The position numbers and the translations under genes are program-made. The notes below the pieces were generated by a model, which was not told where the DNA came from, searched no databases, and saw nothing but the letters and a program-made list of their open reading frames with translations. From contig CAWFFW010000001.1 of NCBI GenBank assembly GCA_963815305.1, positions 3,038,001 through 3,102,000 on the forward strand: DNA of 64,000 nt, written 5' to 3'. Shown here in pieces: positions 50,660-59,554 of this stretch. This DNA comes from CAXBID01 sp963815305 (GTDB lineage Bacteria; Bacteroidota; Bacteroidia; Flavobacteriales; Flavobacteriaceae). Every line of letters starts with the position of its first letter. Positions within the stretch are counted from its first letter, which is position 1.

Positions 50660-51072
50660 GTGTTTGATTTTTGAGCAAAATTAAGGTTTTTATTATACTT
50701 GGTCCATACCCAGAGGCCATAAAACCCTAAAAATAGTTCTGCAAAAGTTCCAAAAACATATCCAAATGTTGGCATACCGTCAACCGCTAAACTTAATAAC
50801 CTCCCAAAACCTAACCCTAACATAAAAATTAAGTTTGTAATTAGCGCGAACTTTAAATAATTAGCTTTAAATATTCCAAAAACCCATAGCATTGAAAATC
50901 CAAGATATAAACCTATGATGGCTTTAAAAAAGTTGTGTTCATCTATGGTGTTTAAATGAATATCAAATTGCGATTCTGGAATAAACCCATAAATAAGAGC
51001 CACAGGCCCCACAATTAAAACAGAAATAATTAAATGAATTTTAACAATAAAGTGTTGTTTGGTTTTTAGCAT
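50656..51072 (-). CDS. DUF4345-like four-TM membrane protein
   Basis: A 138-residue protein with four predicted membrane segments: about 10-30, 46-66, 70-92 and 105-125. GLYLGFSMLWVFGIF, LIFMLGLGFGRLLSLAVDGMP and FGTFAELFLGFYGLWV resemble the DUF4345 family. No biochemical role is known. It overlaps dusB by 4 bp and is probably co-transcribed with it. Confidence 0.7.
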   Translation of the reverse strand: MLKTKQHFIVKIHLIISVLIVGPVALIYGFIPESQFDIHLNTIDEHNFFKAIIGLYLGFSMLWVFGIFKANYLKFALITNLIFMLGLGFGRLLSLAVDGMPTFGYVFGTFAELFLGFYGLWVWTKYNKNLNFAQKSNT

Positions 51073-51142
51073 AATATCTAAAAATAATTTTAATCAAAAA
51101 TAGTAAAGAATCACTACAAGAAATAATTGAAAATCATTCACC

Positions 51143-51170
51143 TAAAAAATCTTAAGTCATAAAACTTAAA
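51143..51170 (-). terminator. Weak terminator at the end of the first LytS/LytTR pair
   Basis: On the minus strand an AT-rich 6-bp hairpin (TTAAGT/ACTTAA) overlaps the response-regulator stop codon and is followed by a T run. Confidence 0.4.
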
Positions 51171-51927
51171 GGTTCATCCAATCTTTAATAGCGCCGTTAT
51201 AACTTCTGCCAGACGTAAGGCTAGATTGCTTTTTATTGTTTAGAGTAATAATATATCGACTATTAAAATACTTCTGTACTTCTTTAATATGGTCGGTATT
51301 AATAATAACACCGCGATGTACTCTTAAAAAGTTTACTGGTAATTTGTTTTCTAAAGCAGATAAAGGTTCTTCCGATAAATAATTTCCGTCTTTTGAATGA
51401 ACCAAAACATGCCGTTCATCTGCCTTAAAGTGGCTAATATTTTCTAGTTTTATGAAAATGAGTTTATCACCTTTTTTTACGGTAATAGAGGTCATTTTTT
51501 TGACTTCCTTTTGGCTAGATAATTCTTTTAAAAGTTCTAAAATATTTTGAGAGGTATTGTTTTTACTAAACAATTTTAATTTATTAACCGATTGCTGTAA
51601 TCGCTCCATACTTACTGGTTTTAATAAGTAATCGATGCTATTAGTTTCAAAAGCTTGTAAGGAATACTGATCGTAAGCCGTACAAAATATAACAATAGGA
51701 ATAGTTTTTAATTGCGCTAACATTTCAAAACCAGATAATTCAGGCATTTCTATATCTAAAAAAATAAGGTCTGGTTTCAAGGCTTCTATTTTCTCTTGCC
51801 CTTCTATCCCATCTTTTGCAACGGCTATAACTTGAAAAATGTCTGGGAAACTTTCTAATAGGTTTAACAAACGTGCTCTCGCAGGTGGCTCGTCGTCTAT
51901 AATAATAGTTTTATGTATTTTAGTCAT
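51166..51927 (-). CDS. LytTR-family response regulator (copy 1)
   Basis: A 253-residue regulator. The receiver domain (1-120) has phospho-acceptor Asp58 (LIFLDIEMPELSGFE). The LytTR DNA-binding domain (about 150-253) contains LPVNFLRVHRGVIINTDHI. It is 4 bp downstream of its LytS-type kinase. A close paralogue lies at 53941. The C-terminal segment NSRYIITLNNKKQSSLTSGR is identical in both, so they may bind the same DNA. Targets are unknown, though direct TGCA repeats precede both kinase genes. Confidence 0.9.
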   Translation of the reverse strand: MTKIHKTIIIDDEPPARARLLNLLESFPDIFQVIAVAKDGIEGQEKIEALKPDLIFLDIEMPELSGFEMLAQLKTIPIVIFCTAYDQYSLQAFETNSIDYLLKPVSMERLQQSVNKLKLFSKNNTSQNILELLKELSSQKEVKKMTSITVKKGDKLIFIKLENISHFKADERHVLVHSKDGNYLSEEPLSALENKLPVNFLRVHRGVIINTDHIKEVQKYFNSRYIITLNNKKQSSLTSGRSYNGAIKDWMNL

Positions 51928-51931
51928 AACA

Positions 51932-53827
51932 CTAAGTTTTAGGGATTAAAATCGAGATTTGTTTTACAGGCATGTTTTCCCATTTTAAGGATGCTTTATC
52001 GCCATAACTTAAGCGTAATAAATCGTAAACCGTTTGTAAACCGTGGCCACTTACTAAGCCGTTTGGAAAATCGGGACCGTTATCGGACACAAGAATTAAT
52101 AGGTTGTCTAATTCTTTTTTAATCTCTAACATAATAAATCCTTCGCCTCTAATCTTAGAAATACCGTGTTTTATAGCATTCTCTACCAATGGCTGTAAAA
52201 TGTACATCGGGATTTCCTCGTTTTTTAAAGCATCGTCTATGTGTAATCTGAATGTTAAACGGTCGCCAAAACGGATATTTTCAATTTCTAAATAGTTTTG
52301 CACCATTAAAACTTCCTCGTTTATAGTACTCATTTGTTGTCCTTTTTTGTTGATGGAATATCGAAACAAATTAGATAACGATAATGCCATTTTTTCTGAT
52401 TTATTTGGGCTTTTATGGACTAAACCTGCTATCGAATTTAGGGCGTTATATAGAAAATGCGGATTGATGTGTGACTGTAATAGTTTTAATTCTGATTGTG
52501 CATTTATTTCTTTTAATCGACTTAATTCTACATCTTTTTGTTTTACTAAGGATTCTGAAACATGGTTAAGATACATTAGTACGCCTCTACCAAAAGTTAA
52601 TATAATTGTAAAAATAAATACAGAAAAAAATGTGGTTAGTAGTCCATAAGGGATTGATATAAAAAGTAAAGCTGGGATATTAAGAATAATAAATGTAAAA
52701 ACTATTTTAAAGATTAATCGATAGGAGAAACTTTCATGCTTGTTAATCCATTGTTTTTCAATAAACCATAATAATAATGCCATAACAATAGTGAGAGGCA
52801 TTACTAAACTAATACATGTACTCCAATGTAGCCAAATATTTTCACCTATTAAATATGAGTAAATATAAAGAAGATTTATAAAGCTTAATACGATTACTGA
52901 TAATGGTAATACATAATTTAAGCAAGCATATTTATAAACTCTTTTGTTAAAAACATTAAATATCAATACAAAAAAAATAAGCCCAATAATTAGCACGAAA
53001 AAGAAAATCTTTGTTTTTACAAAATCTTTGTCCAAAAACAATTTAGCATATCTCCATGGATAATTTGCATATAAATATTTTTTAAATTGATATAAAAAAT
53101 CCTTAGAGTATAGCTTTTGTAATAAAAATTTATCTTTAGGCATTATTTCCCCATTAGACCCCCATGACGAGCCATAATCAATACCTGAAGAGCTATTTTT
53201 TACATCTTGAATAACACATAATGATAGCATTATCTGATATCTAATTTGTTCTTTCAAGTAACGTCTAGTAAAAATATCTTTTTTAAGTCTAAACTTAATA
53301 TTTGCAGGTCCAAAATTACCTTTTCCTATTCCTGATGATCTTAATATAGAAGATCCTTGACTAAGGGGGAAATATCTTGAATCTAAAGAACTGCCGTAAT
53401 CTTCTGATGAGTAAAAGCTTAATTCAATATCTTGTTCTATAAGCTCAGAATATTGATAGCCCCATAAAGAATCTGATGGTTTCAAATTCATTGCCCTCAA
53501 TTGACGTTTAGTCTTCTCTGCAAAATTATAATAGTAATCAATTTTCTTATTAGGAATAATTTCATTTATCTCTTGCATAGACTCCTTAACCAACAAACTA
53601 TCTTCTTTTGTTGCATTTTTAAGTATTAGTAGTATTGGTCCCTTTACTTTAAAAATCTCAGAAGTTTTTCCATCAAATAATTTATCTTTTACATATTCCC
53701 AGTTTTCGTCTCCAGCATATTTTGAATACTTCCTTTCAAACTTAAAATCCAAAGGTATAAAATCACTCGAGACAATAAATAACGATGTCAGAACTAAAAT
53801 TAAAACAAGTGTAATTGTACTTTTCAT
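51932..53827 (-). CDS. LytS-type sensor histidine kinase (copy 1)
   Basis: About 631 residues from the ATG at 53827; the frame is open to 53854. An N-terminal membrane anchor (MKSTITLVLILVLTSLFIVSS) is followed by an extracytoplasmic domain of about 250 residues unlike known sensors. Four membrane helices (about 275-430), a coiled coil, the His_kinase domain with SHINPHFLYNALNSIAG and an HATPase domain (VENAIKHGIS, NGPDFPNGLVSGHGLQ) complete it. It is coupled to the LytTR regulator at 51166. The upstream pair 53941-56602 has the same layout, indicating a tandem duplication. Confidence 0.88.
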   Translation of the reverse strand: MKSTITLVLILVLTSLFIVSSDFIPLDFKFERKYSKYAGDENWEYVKDKLFDGKTSEIFKVKGPILLILKNATKEDSLLVKESMQEINEIIPNKKIDYYYNFAEKTKRQLRAMNLKPSDSLWGYQYSELIEQDIELSFYSSEDYGSSLDSRYFPLSQGSSILRSSGIGKGNFGPANIKFRLKKDIFTRRYLKEQIRYQIMLSLCVIQDVKNSSSGIDYGSSWGSNGEIMPKDKFLLQKLYSKDFLYQFKKYLYANYPWRYAKLFLDKDFVKTKIFFFVLIIGLIFFVLIFNVFNKRVYKYACLNYVLPLSVIVLSFINLLYIYSYLIGENIWLHWSTCISLVMPLTIVMALLLWFIEKQWINKHESFSYRLIFKIVFTFIILNIPALLFISIPYGLLTTFFSVFIFTIILTFGRGVLMYLNHVSESLVKQKDVELSRLKEINAQSELKLLQSHINPHFLYNALNSIAGLVHKSPNKSEKMALSLSNLFRYSINKKGQQMSTINEEVLMVQNYLEIENIRFGDRLTFRLHIDDALKNEEIPMYILQPLVENAIKHGISKIRGEGFIMLEIKKELDNLLILVSDNGPDFPNGLVSGHGLQTVYDLLRLSYGDKASLKWENMPVKQISILIPKT

Positions 53828-53896
53828 CACAGTAAATTTAAATATTGATACCACAAATAAACTTTAAAAGGGCATCTGAAAAAACGCCTTTCGGTT

Positions 53897-53925
53897 AAAC
53901 TGCAATACTGTTGTATGAGTTGCAT
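53897..53925 (-). promoter_or_regulatory. Direct TGCA repeats before LytS copy 1, candidate LytTR site
   Basis: AAACTGCAA (53897) and GAGTTGCAT (53917) are 20 bp apart, matching the arrangement of AAACTGCAT repeats before copy 2 (56673, 56693). LytTR proteins bind two direct repeats about two helical turns apart. Confidence 0.4.
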
Positions 53926-53940
53926 TTAAATAGGAATAAA

Positions 53941-54702
53941 TCACAAATCCATCCAATCTTTAATAATTTCGTTATAACTTCTGCCAGACGTGAGACTAGA
54001 TTGCTTTTTATTATTTAGAGTAATAATATACCGACTATTAAAATACTTTTTAATGTTATTTACATACTCTTTATTTATAATTATACCTCTGTGAATACGT
54101 AAAAAATTGTCGGGTAATTTGTTTTCTAAAGCAGAAATGGGCTCAGTGCTTAAATAGTTTCCAGACTCACAATCTATAGTGGTGTAATTATTATTAGCTT
54201 CAAAAAAAGCGATGTCTTCTAATTTTATAAAAATAAGTTTGTCATTTTTTTTAACGGTTATCGACGTCATTTTCTTAACCGCTTTGTTATTCGAAATTTC
54301 CTTTAAAACATTGAGTATCTCTTCGGAGGATTTATTTTTACTAAACGTTTTTAGCTTTTCTACTGTTTTTTTAAGGCGTTCTAGCTTTACGGGTTTTATC
54401 AAATAATCGATACTATTGGTTTCGAAAGCTTCTAAGGCATATTGATCGTAAGCGGTACAAAACACCACGATAGGAATGGTTTTTAATTGTGCTAATAAAT
54501 CGAAACCTGTTTGCCTTGGCATTTCTATATCTAAAAAAATAATGTCAGGGTTTTGCTGTTCTATTTTCGCCTTAGCTTCGGTTACATTTTGTGCGGAATC
54601 TATAACCTGAAAGGTTTCAGGGAATGCTTTAAGCAAGTTTTCTAAACCCAATCTGGCAGGGGCTTCATCGTCTATAATTATGGTGGTATATGCTTTATTC
54701 AT
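53941..54702 (-). CDS. LytTR-family response regulator (copy 2)
   Basis: A 253-residue paralogue of the protein at 51166, with phospho-acceptor Asp58 and a LytTR domain with LPDNFLRIHRGIIINKEYV. The receiver domains have diverged more than the last 40 residues, which are nearly identical at both protein and DNA level, suggesting recent duplication or gene conversion at the 3' ends. It ends 114 bp before the start of the copy 1 kinase and overlaps nothing. Confidence 0.9.
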   Translation of the reverse strand: MNKAYTTIIIDDEAPARLGLENLLKAFPETFQVIDSAQNVTEAKAKIEQQNPDIIFLDIEMPRQTGFDLLAQLKTIPIVVFCTAYDQYALEAFETNSIDYLIKPVKLERLKKTVEKLKTFSKNKSSEEILNVLKEISNNKAVKKMTSITVKKNDKLIFIKLEDIAFFEANNNYTTIDCESGNYLSTEPISALENKLPDNFLRIHRGIIINKEYVNNIKKYFNSRYIITLNNKKQSSLTSGRSYNEIIKDWMDL

Positions 54703-54703
54703 T

Positions 54704-56602
54704 TTAAACGGTTTCGGGTATGGAAATGGTAATTGTTTTTTCAGGTGTGTTTGTCCAGTTTAAAGCGGCGCTGTCGCCGTAGCTTAAGCTTAATAAATCG
54801 TAAACGGTTTGCAAACCGTGACCACTGACTAAACCTTTTGGAAAATCGGGACCGTTATCGCTAACTGAAATACTAAGTTCGTTTTCTTTCTTATCAATTT
54901 TTAAACTAATTGTTCCTTCGCCTTCATTTTGAGAAATACCATGTTTTACAGCATTTTCAACTAATGGTTGAATTAAAAATAAAGGTATGTCATGATTTAA
55001 GAGGGTTTCATCAACTTCAATATCAAATTGTAAACGGTCTCCAAAACGTATTTTTTCAATATCTAAATACGATTTCACCATATCTATTTCATCTTTAACG
55101 GTACTAATTTCTTTGCCTTTTCGGTTTATAGAATACTTAAATAAATCGGATAACGAATGTGCCATTTTTTGGGTTTTGTTAGCATCTATTGGCGCTAAAC
55201 TGGCAATGGAGTTTAATGAGTTGTATAAAAAGTGTGGGTTTATTTGGGATTGTAATAGTTTGGTTTCTGATTCAGCATTCACCTGTTTTAATTGACTTAA
55301 TTCTAGGTCTTTTTCTCTTACTAAATTATCTGACATCTGTTTTAGATAAATTAACAGCCCCCTACCTAACGATAGAAAAACAGACAGCATTAGCCAAGGA
55401 TAATAAAATTCTATAAAATTTAAATCGGTAAAGGACCAATTTTCGTTAGTAGTCAAATATAAAATAGCCAAAAAGGGTAAATTAAATGCAATAAAAGTAA
55501 ACAAGATTTTTAAAAGCAAGCGAAAGGAAATGTTGAAGGCACTAATAACGATTAATTTTTCTGCCCCTAAAAGAACCAATGAAATAATGATTCCCATTAC
55601 TGCACTAAATACTAAACCAAATTGCACATTTTCTTCCCAACCAATAAAGCTGTTGGAATCTGTTAAATAGCTGTATATCCAAGTCAGATTTGCGTAGTTA
55701 AGAGTTATAAGAAATATTGGAAACAAATAACTCAAATATGAATATTTAAACCTTCTGTTTTGAAAAAAGCTGAACATTAAAAGAAATACTAAAATTCCAA
55801 TTGTGGCAAGAATAGTAATGGTTAAAAACTTCATTTTCTCTTTATTCAAAAAGGAATACGCATAACGCCAAGGGTAGTTATTATATAAATAATTGTTAAA
55901 CTGACTTTCAAAATTTTCGGCATATAATTTTTTTAATAGAAACTCATCTTCGTTTCCAAAAAAACCATAATCAAGAGAATATCCGTCGTTATTAAATATG
56001 GTTTTAGGAAATAGATTGTTAAAAGACTTTGTAGTCGCTTTGGAAGAAAAAACAGCTATATAAAGTTCGTATTCTATATACATCTTTCTGAATTGGTCTG
56101 AAATGTTTTCAGGAAAATTGAAATCTCTAAACGAATGCTTATCTGCAACAGACGTTCTTATAAAACCATCTCTAGATCTATAAATTGTAGTTTGATCTGG
56201 TAAATCTCTTTTTATAAAAAACTGGTTTAAGGATCCAAAAGATTTCTTACTAAAACCAAGAGCAATATGATGAAATGGCGGGTTAATTCCTTTGTCTAAT
56301 TCAAATCCAATTTTTATAGACGGTATTAAAACTTTCAGTTTTTCAATAAAGCTTTTAACGATTAAGCTATCTTTTAAAGTGTAGTTTTGGTTTAATTTAA
56401 TTAAAACGGGTTTATTATAGCCTCTAGTTAAATTCCCAATGTCATCAAACGCTCTATCTTTTAAATATTCCCATTTTGAAGTTTCTGGTTTTTTAGAGTT
56501 TATCTCACTTATTTCTCTGGCCTGAATAGTTAAAGCCTTATCAGAAACAATTAAGGACCATGAAACAACTAAAATAAGTACAAGAAGGATAATTTTTTTC
56601 AT
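54704..56602 (-). CDS. LytS-type sensor histidine kinase (copy 2)
   Basis: About 632 residues from the ATG at 56602 (MKKIILLVLILVVSWSLIVS). The open frame to 56737 would start inside the promoter region. The domain order is the same as in copy 1: membrane anchor, unique extracytoplasmic domain, four membrane helices, then LLQSQINPHFLYNSLNSIASL with the phospho-His, and HATPase (VENAVKHGISQNEGEG). The kinase halves are much more alike between copies than the sensor halves, so the two probably read different signals and converge on similar regulators. Confidence 0.88.
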   Translation of the reverse strand: MKKIILLVLILVVSWSLIVSDKALTIQAREISEINSKKPETSKWEYLKDRAFDDIGNLTRGYNKPVLIKLNQNYTLKDSLIVKSFIEKLKVLIPSIKIGFELDKGINPPFHHIALGFSKKSFGSLNQFFIKRDLPDQTTIYRSRDGFIRTSVADKHSFRDFNFPENISDQFRKMYIEYELYIAVFSSKATTKSFNNLFPKTIFNNDGYSLDYGFFGNEDEFLLKKLYAENFESQFNNYLYNNYPWRYAYSFLNKEKMKFLTITILATIGILVFLLMFSFFQNRRFKYSYLSYLFPIFLITLNYANLTWIYSYLTDSNSFIGWEENVQFGLVFSAVMGIIISLVLLGAEKLIVISAFNISFRLLLKILFTFIAFNLPFLAILYLTTNENWSFTDLNFIEFYYPWLMLSVFLSLGRGLLIYLKQMSDNLVREKDLELSQLKQVNAESETKLLQSQINPHFLYNSLNSIASLAPIDANKTQKMAHSLSDLFKYSINRKGKEISTVKDEIDMVKSYLDIEKIRFGDRLQFDIEVDETLLNHDIPLFLIQPLVENAVKHGISQNEGEGTISLKIDKKENELSISVSDNGPDFPKGLVSGHGLQTVYDLLSLSYGDSAALNWTNTPEKTITISIPETV

Positions 56603-56672
56603 CTGTGGTAAATTTAAATATTTATAACACAAAAGAACCGCGATAAAAAAGTTTATAAAATCAAAATCTTGT

Positions 56673-56701
56673 AAACTGCATATATGGAATGCAAACTGCA
56701 T
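56673..56701 (-). promoter_or_regulatory. Direct AAACTGCAT repeats before LytS copy 2, candidate LytTR site
   Basis: AAACTGCAT occurs exactly twice, at 56673-56681 and 56693-56701, 20 bp apart, about 70-100 bp before the kinase ATG in the gap with lepA. Confidence 0.5.
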
Positions 56702-56744
56702 AAATTTGATTATATAAGTTATTCCATACGCAAACATATTTAAC

Positions 56745-56752
56745 TATCTTTG
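56745..56752 (+). promoter_or_regulatory. -7 promoter box TATCTTTG before lepA
   Basis: TATCTTTG matches TAnnTTTG and lies 30 bp before the ATG at 56783. It overlaps the first codons of the longer open frame (from 56750), which supports the inner start. Confidence 0.6.
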
Positions 56753-56782
56753 CATTCGCTGTTTAAACGGCGATTATTGACT

Positions 56783-58579
56783 ATGAAGAACATCAGAAAT
56801 TTTTGCATCATTGCACATATAGATCACGGTAAAAGTACACTTGCAGACCGTTTGCTGGATGCTACAGGCTCAGTAACCGTTAGAGAAAAACAAGCCCAAT
56901 TACTAGATAGTATGGATTTGGAACGCGAACGTGGTATTACCATTAAGTCGCACGCCATTCAGATGGATTATGAGCTTGATGGAGAAAAATATATTTTAAA
57001 TTTAATTGACACGCCTGGTCACGTTGATTTCTCTTATGAAGTGTCAAGGTCTATTGCAGCTTGTGAAGGTGCTTTATTAATTGTTGATGCTGCACAAAGT
57101 ATACAAGCACAAACCATTTCTAATTTGTATTTAGCTTTGGAAAACGACTTGGAAATTATTCCTGTTTTAAATAAAGTTGATTTACCAAGTGCTAACCCAG
57201 AAGAAGTTACCGACGATATTGTAGATTTATTAGGCTGCGCCCCAGAGGAAGTCATTCATGCTAGTGGAAAAACAGGCTTTGGTGTCGAAAATATTTTAAA
57301 AGCGATTATAGAGCGTGTTCCTGCCCCAAAAGGTGACCCGAATGCCCCGCTACAAGCTTTAATTTTTGATTCGGTTTATAACACTTTTAGAGGTATTGAA
57401 ACCTATTTTAGAGTATTTAACGGTGAAATTAAAAAAGGTCAGCATATAAAATTTGTTGCAACAGATAATGATTATTATGCCGATGAGGTTGGTACTTTAA
57501 AACTGACTCAAGTTGCAAAACAAAGTGTAAAAACAGGTGATGTTGGTTATTTAATTACAGGTATTAAAACGGCTAAAGAAGTAAAAGTTGGCGACACCAT
57601 TACAGACTTTGCAAAACCAACTACAAATATTGTTGAAGGTTTTGAAGATGTAAAACCCATGGTTTTCGCAGGTATTTACCCCGTTGATACAGAAGATTAC
57701 GAAGAACTTCGTAACTCTATGGAAAAATTGCAATTAAATGATGCTTCTCTAGTATTTCAAACAGAAAGTTCTGCGGCACTGGGTTTCGGTTTTCGTTGTG
57801 GTTTCTTGGGAATGCTTCACATGGAAATTATTCAAGAGCGCTTAGAACGTGAGTTTGATATGACCGTTATTACAACCGTTCCCAATGTTTCTTATCACGC
57901 CTTTACAAATAAAAATCCCGATGAAGCTTTTATAGTGAATAACCCATCAGATTTACCAGATCCTTCAACTGTTAATCGTGTTGAAGAACCTTATATTAAA
58001 GCAACTATCATTACAAAATCTGATTTTGTTGGTAATGTGATGTCACTTTGTATTGAAAAAAGAGGTCTTGTTTTAAACCAGACTTATTTAACTACAGAGC
58101 GTGTTGAGCTAACTTTTGAAATGCCATTAGCTGAAATTGTATTTGACTTTTATGACAGATTAAAAACCGTTTCAAAAGGTTATGCCTCTTTTGATTATCA
58201 CCCAATAGGCATGAAAGCATCAAAACTTGTTCGTCTGGATATTTTACTTAATGCACAACCGGTTGATGCGCTTTCAGCTTTAATACATGCTGATAATGCT
58301 CAAAACATTGGTAAAAAAATGTGTGAAAAACTGAAGGAACTCATTCCGCGTCAGCAGTTCGATATCCCAATTCAAGCTGCTGTTGGAGCTAAAATTATTT
58401 CTCGTGAAACTATTAAAGCACTTCGTAAAGATGTAACAGCAAAATGTTACGGTGGTGATATTTCGCGAAAGCGTAAACTTCTTGAAAAGCAAAAAAAAGG
58501 TAAAAAACGTATGCGTCAAGTGGGTAATGTAGAAATACCTCAACAAGCATTTATGGCTGTTTTGAAGTTAAATGATTAA
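56783..58579 (+). CDS. lepA: Elongation factor 4 (LepA), back-translocating GTPase
   Basis: 598 residues from the ATG at 56783, the standard LepA length. The G1 motif is AHIDHGKST, G3 is DTPGHVDFSYE and G4 is NKVDLP. The LepA-specific C-terminal domain ends KLLEKQKKGKKRMRQVGNVEIPQQAFMAVL. It remodels ribosomes during stress or initiation. The frame extends 11 codons upstream to 56750, but that part overlaps the -7 box and is not part of the conserved protein. Confidence 0.97.
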   Translation: MKNIRNFCIIAHIDHGKSTLADRLLDATGSVTVREKQAQLLDSMDLERERGITIKSHAIQMDYELDGEKYILNLIDTPGHVDFSYEVSRSIAACEGALLIVDAAQSIQAQTISNLYLALENDLEIIPVLNKVDLPSANPEEVTDDIVDLLGCAPEEVIHASGKTGFGVENILKAIIERVPAPKGDPNAPLQALIFDSVYNTFRGIETYFRVFNGEIKKGQHIKFVATDNDYYADEVGTLKLTQVAKQSVKTGDVGYLITGIKTAKEVKVGDTITDFAKPTTNIVEGFEDVKPMVFAGIYPVDTEDYEELRNSMEKLQLNDASLVFQTESSAALGFGFRCGFLGMLHMEIIQERLEREFDMTVITTVPNVSYHAFTNKNPDEAFIVNNPSDLPDPSTVNRVEEPYIKATIITKSDFVGNVMSLCIEKRGLVLNQTYLTTERVELTFEMPLAEIVFDFYDRLKTVSKGYASFDYHPIGMKASKLVRLDILLNAQPVDALSALIHADNAQNIGKKMCEKLKELIPRQQFDIPIQAAVGAKIISRETIKALRKDVTAKCYGGDISRKRKLLEKQKKGKKRMRQVGNVEIPQQAFMAVLKLND

Positions 58580-58785
58580 CCATTTCTTTGATAAACGGAA
58601 TCTTCAAGCGAAATTTTTAGCATAATTTTTTTAGCTTGCCTTATAACCTTCATATCTTCCTTAAAACAGCAGTATCGGTGAATCACAAGGCTCCAAAAAA
58701 CATACTATTTGGCAAATAGGATTTGAAACATTCCAATAAGTGAATTATACCAGAAAACCAAAAATTCCTAAAACTCTCCAAAAAC

Positions 58786-59550
58786 TTATTGCTCCAACCA
58801 TTTTCTAAAATCTGACGTTGTAGAAGAACTCGTCATTACTTTTTCCTTTTTACTTATCATGGTTATGAGAAGTCGATTTTTAAAATGGCTCTCTATATTA
58901 TCGATAAAATCGATATTTATAATTTCACTTCTGTTGATTTTAAAAAATTTGACGGGATGTAATTGTTGGTGAATCGAACCTAAGTTTTGAGAAATAGTGT
59001 GGCGTTTTCCTATATGATCTGTAGCTATACAAAAATCTCCAGAAGCTTCAATTATACTAATATCTGAAACATTTAGCAACTGAATGCCTTTTGTTTTTTT
59101 GATGACAAAACGTTTTTTATAAGTACTGCTTTCTTCTTTTAAAGCATGTTTTAACTCCGTAATGGTTTGGTGGTTTAGCGCATTGTAATGCCCTTGTTTG
59201 AACAGGGATTGGTATTTTTCAATGGCTTTTTTGAAATCTGATTGTGTATAAGGTTTTAAAATATAGGCAATGCCGTTGGTATTAAATGCTTGAAACAAAA
59301 ACTCGTCGTGGGCAGAACAGAATATAATAGGCGTATCTATGGAAATTTGATTGAACAAATCGAACGACACGCCATCCAATAACTGTATATCGGATAATAT
59401 AAAATCGTATGTGTTATTGGCAAGAAACTCTTTACCTTCTGAATTGGAACGTGCCCAATCATGCGGTACTTCTTCTTCAAAATAATCTCTTATAAAAGAC
59501 ACCAATTTTTGGTATGCTGGTATTTCGTCTTCTAAAATTAAAATGTTCAT
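58786..59550 (-). CDS. LytTR-family response regulator (third pair)
   Basis: 254 residues from the ATG at 59550; the longer frame overlaps the kinase stop. The receiver has MNILILEDEIPAYQKL with phospho-acceptor Asp54 (FILSDIQLLDG). The LytTR domain (about 150-254) contains HPVKFFKINRSEIINIDFI. It is clearly distinct from copies 1 and 2. It follows its kinase by 4 bp and belongs to the unit headed by the outer-membrane beta-barrel gene. Confidence 0.88.
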   Translation of the reverse strand: MNILILEDEIPAYQKLVSFIRDYFEEEVPHDWARSNSEGKEFLANNTYDFILSDIQLLDGVSFDLFNQISIDTPIIFCSAHDEFLFQAFNTNGIAYILKPYTQSDFKKAIEKYQSLFKQGHYNALNHQTITELKHALKEESSTYKKRFVIKKTKGIQLLNVSDISIIEASGDFCIATDHIGKRHTISQNLGSIHQQLHPVKFFKINRSEIINIDFIDNIESHFKNRLLITMISKKEKVMTSSSTTSDFRKWLEQ

Positions 59551-59554
59551 TGCT

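Noticed and set aside
56603..56737. 45-residue N-terminal extension of LytS copy 2
   Set aside because: It runs through the direct AAACTGCAT repeats and the promoter region. The paralogue's matching start (MKSTITLVL) supports the inner ATG at 56602.
56750..56782. 11-codon N-terminal extension of lepA
   Set aside because: It overlaps the -7 box TATCTTTG; all LepA proteins I know start at the MKNIRNFCIIAHIDHGK region.
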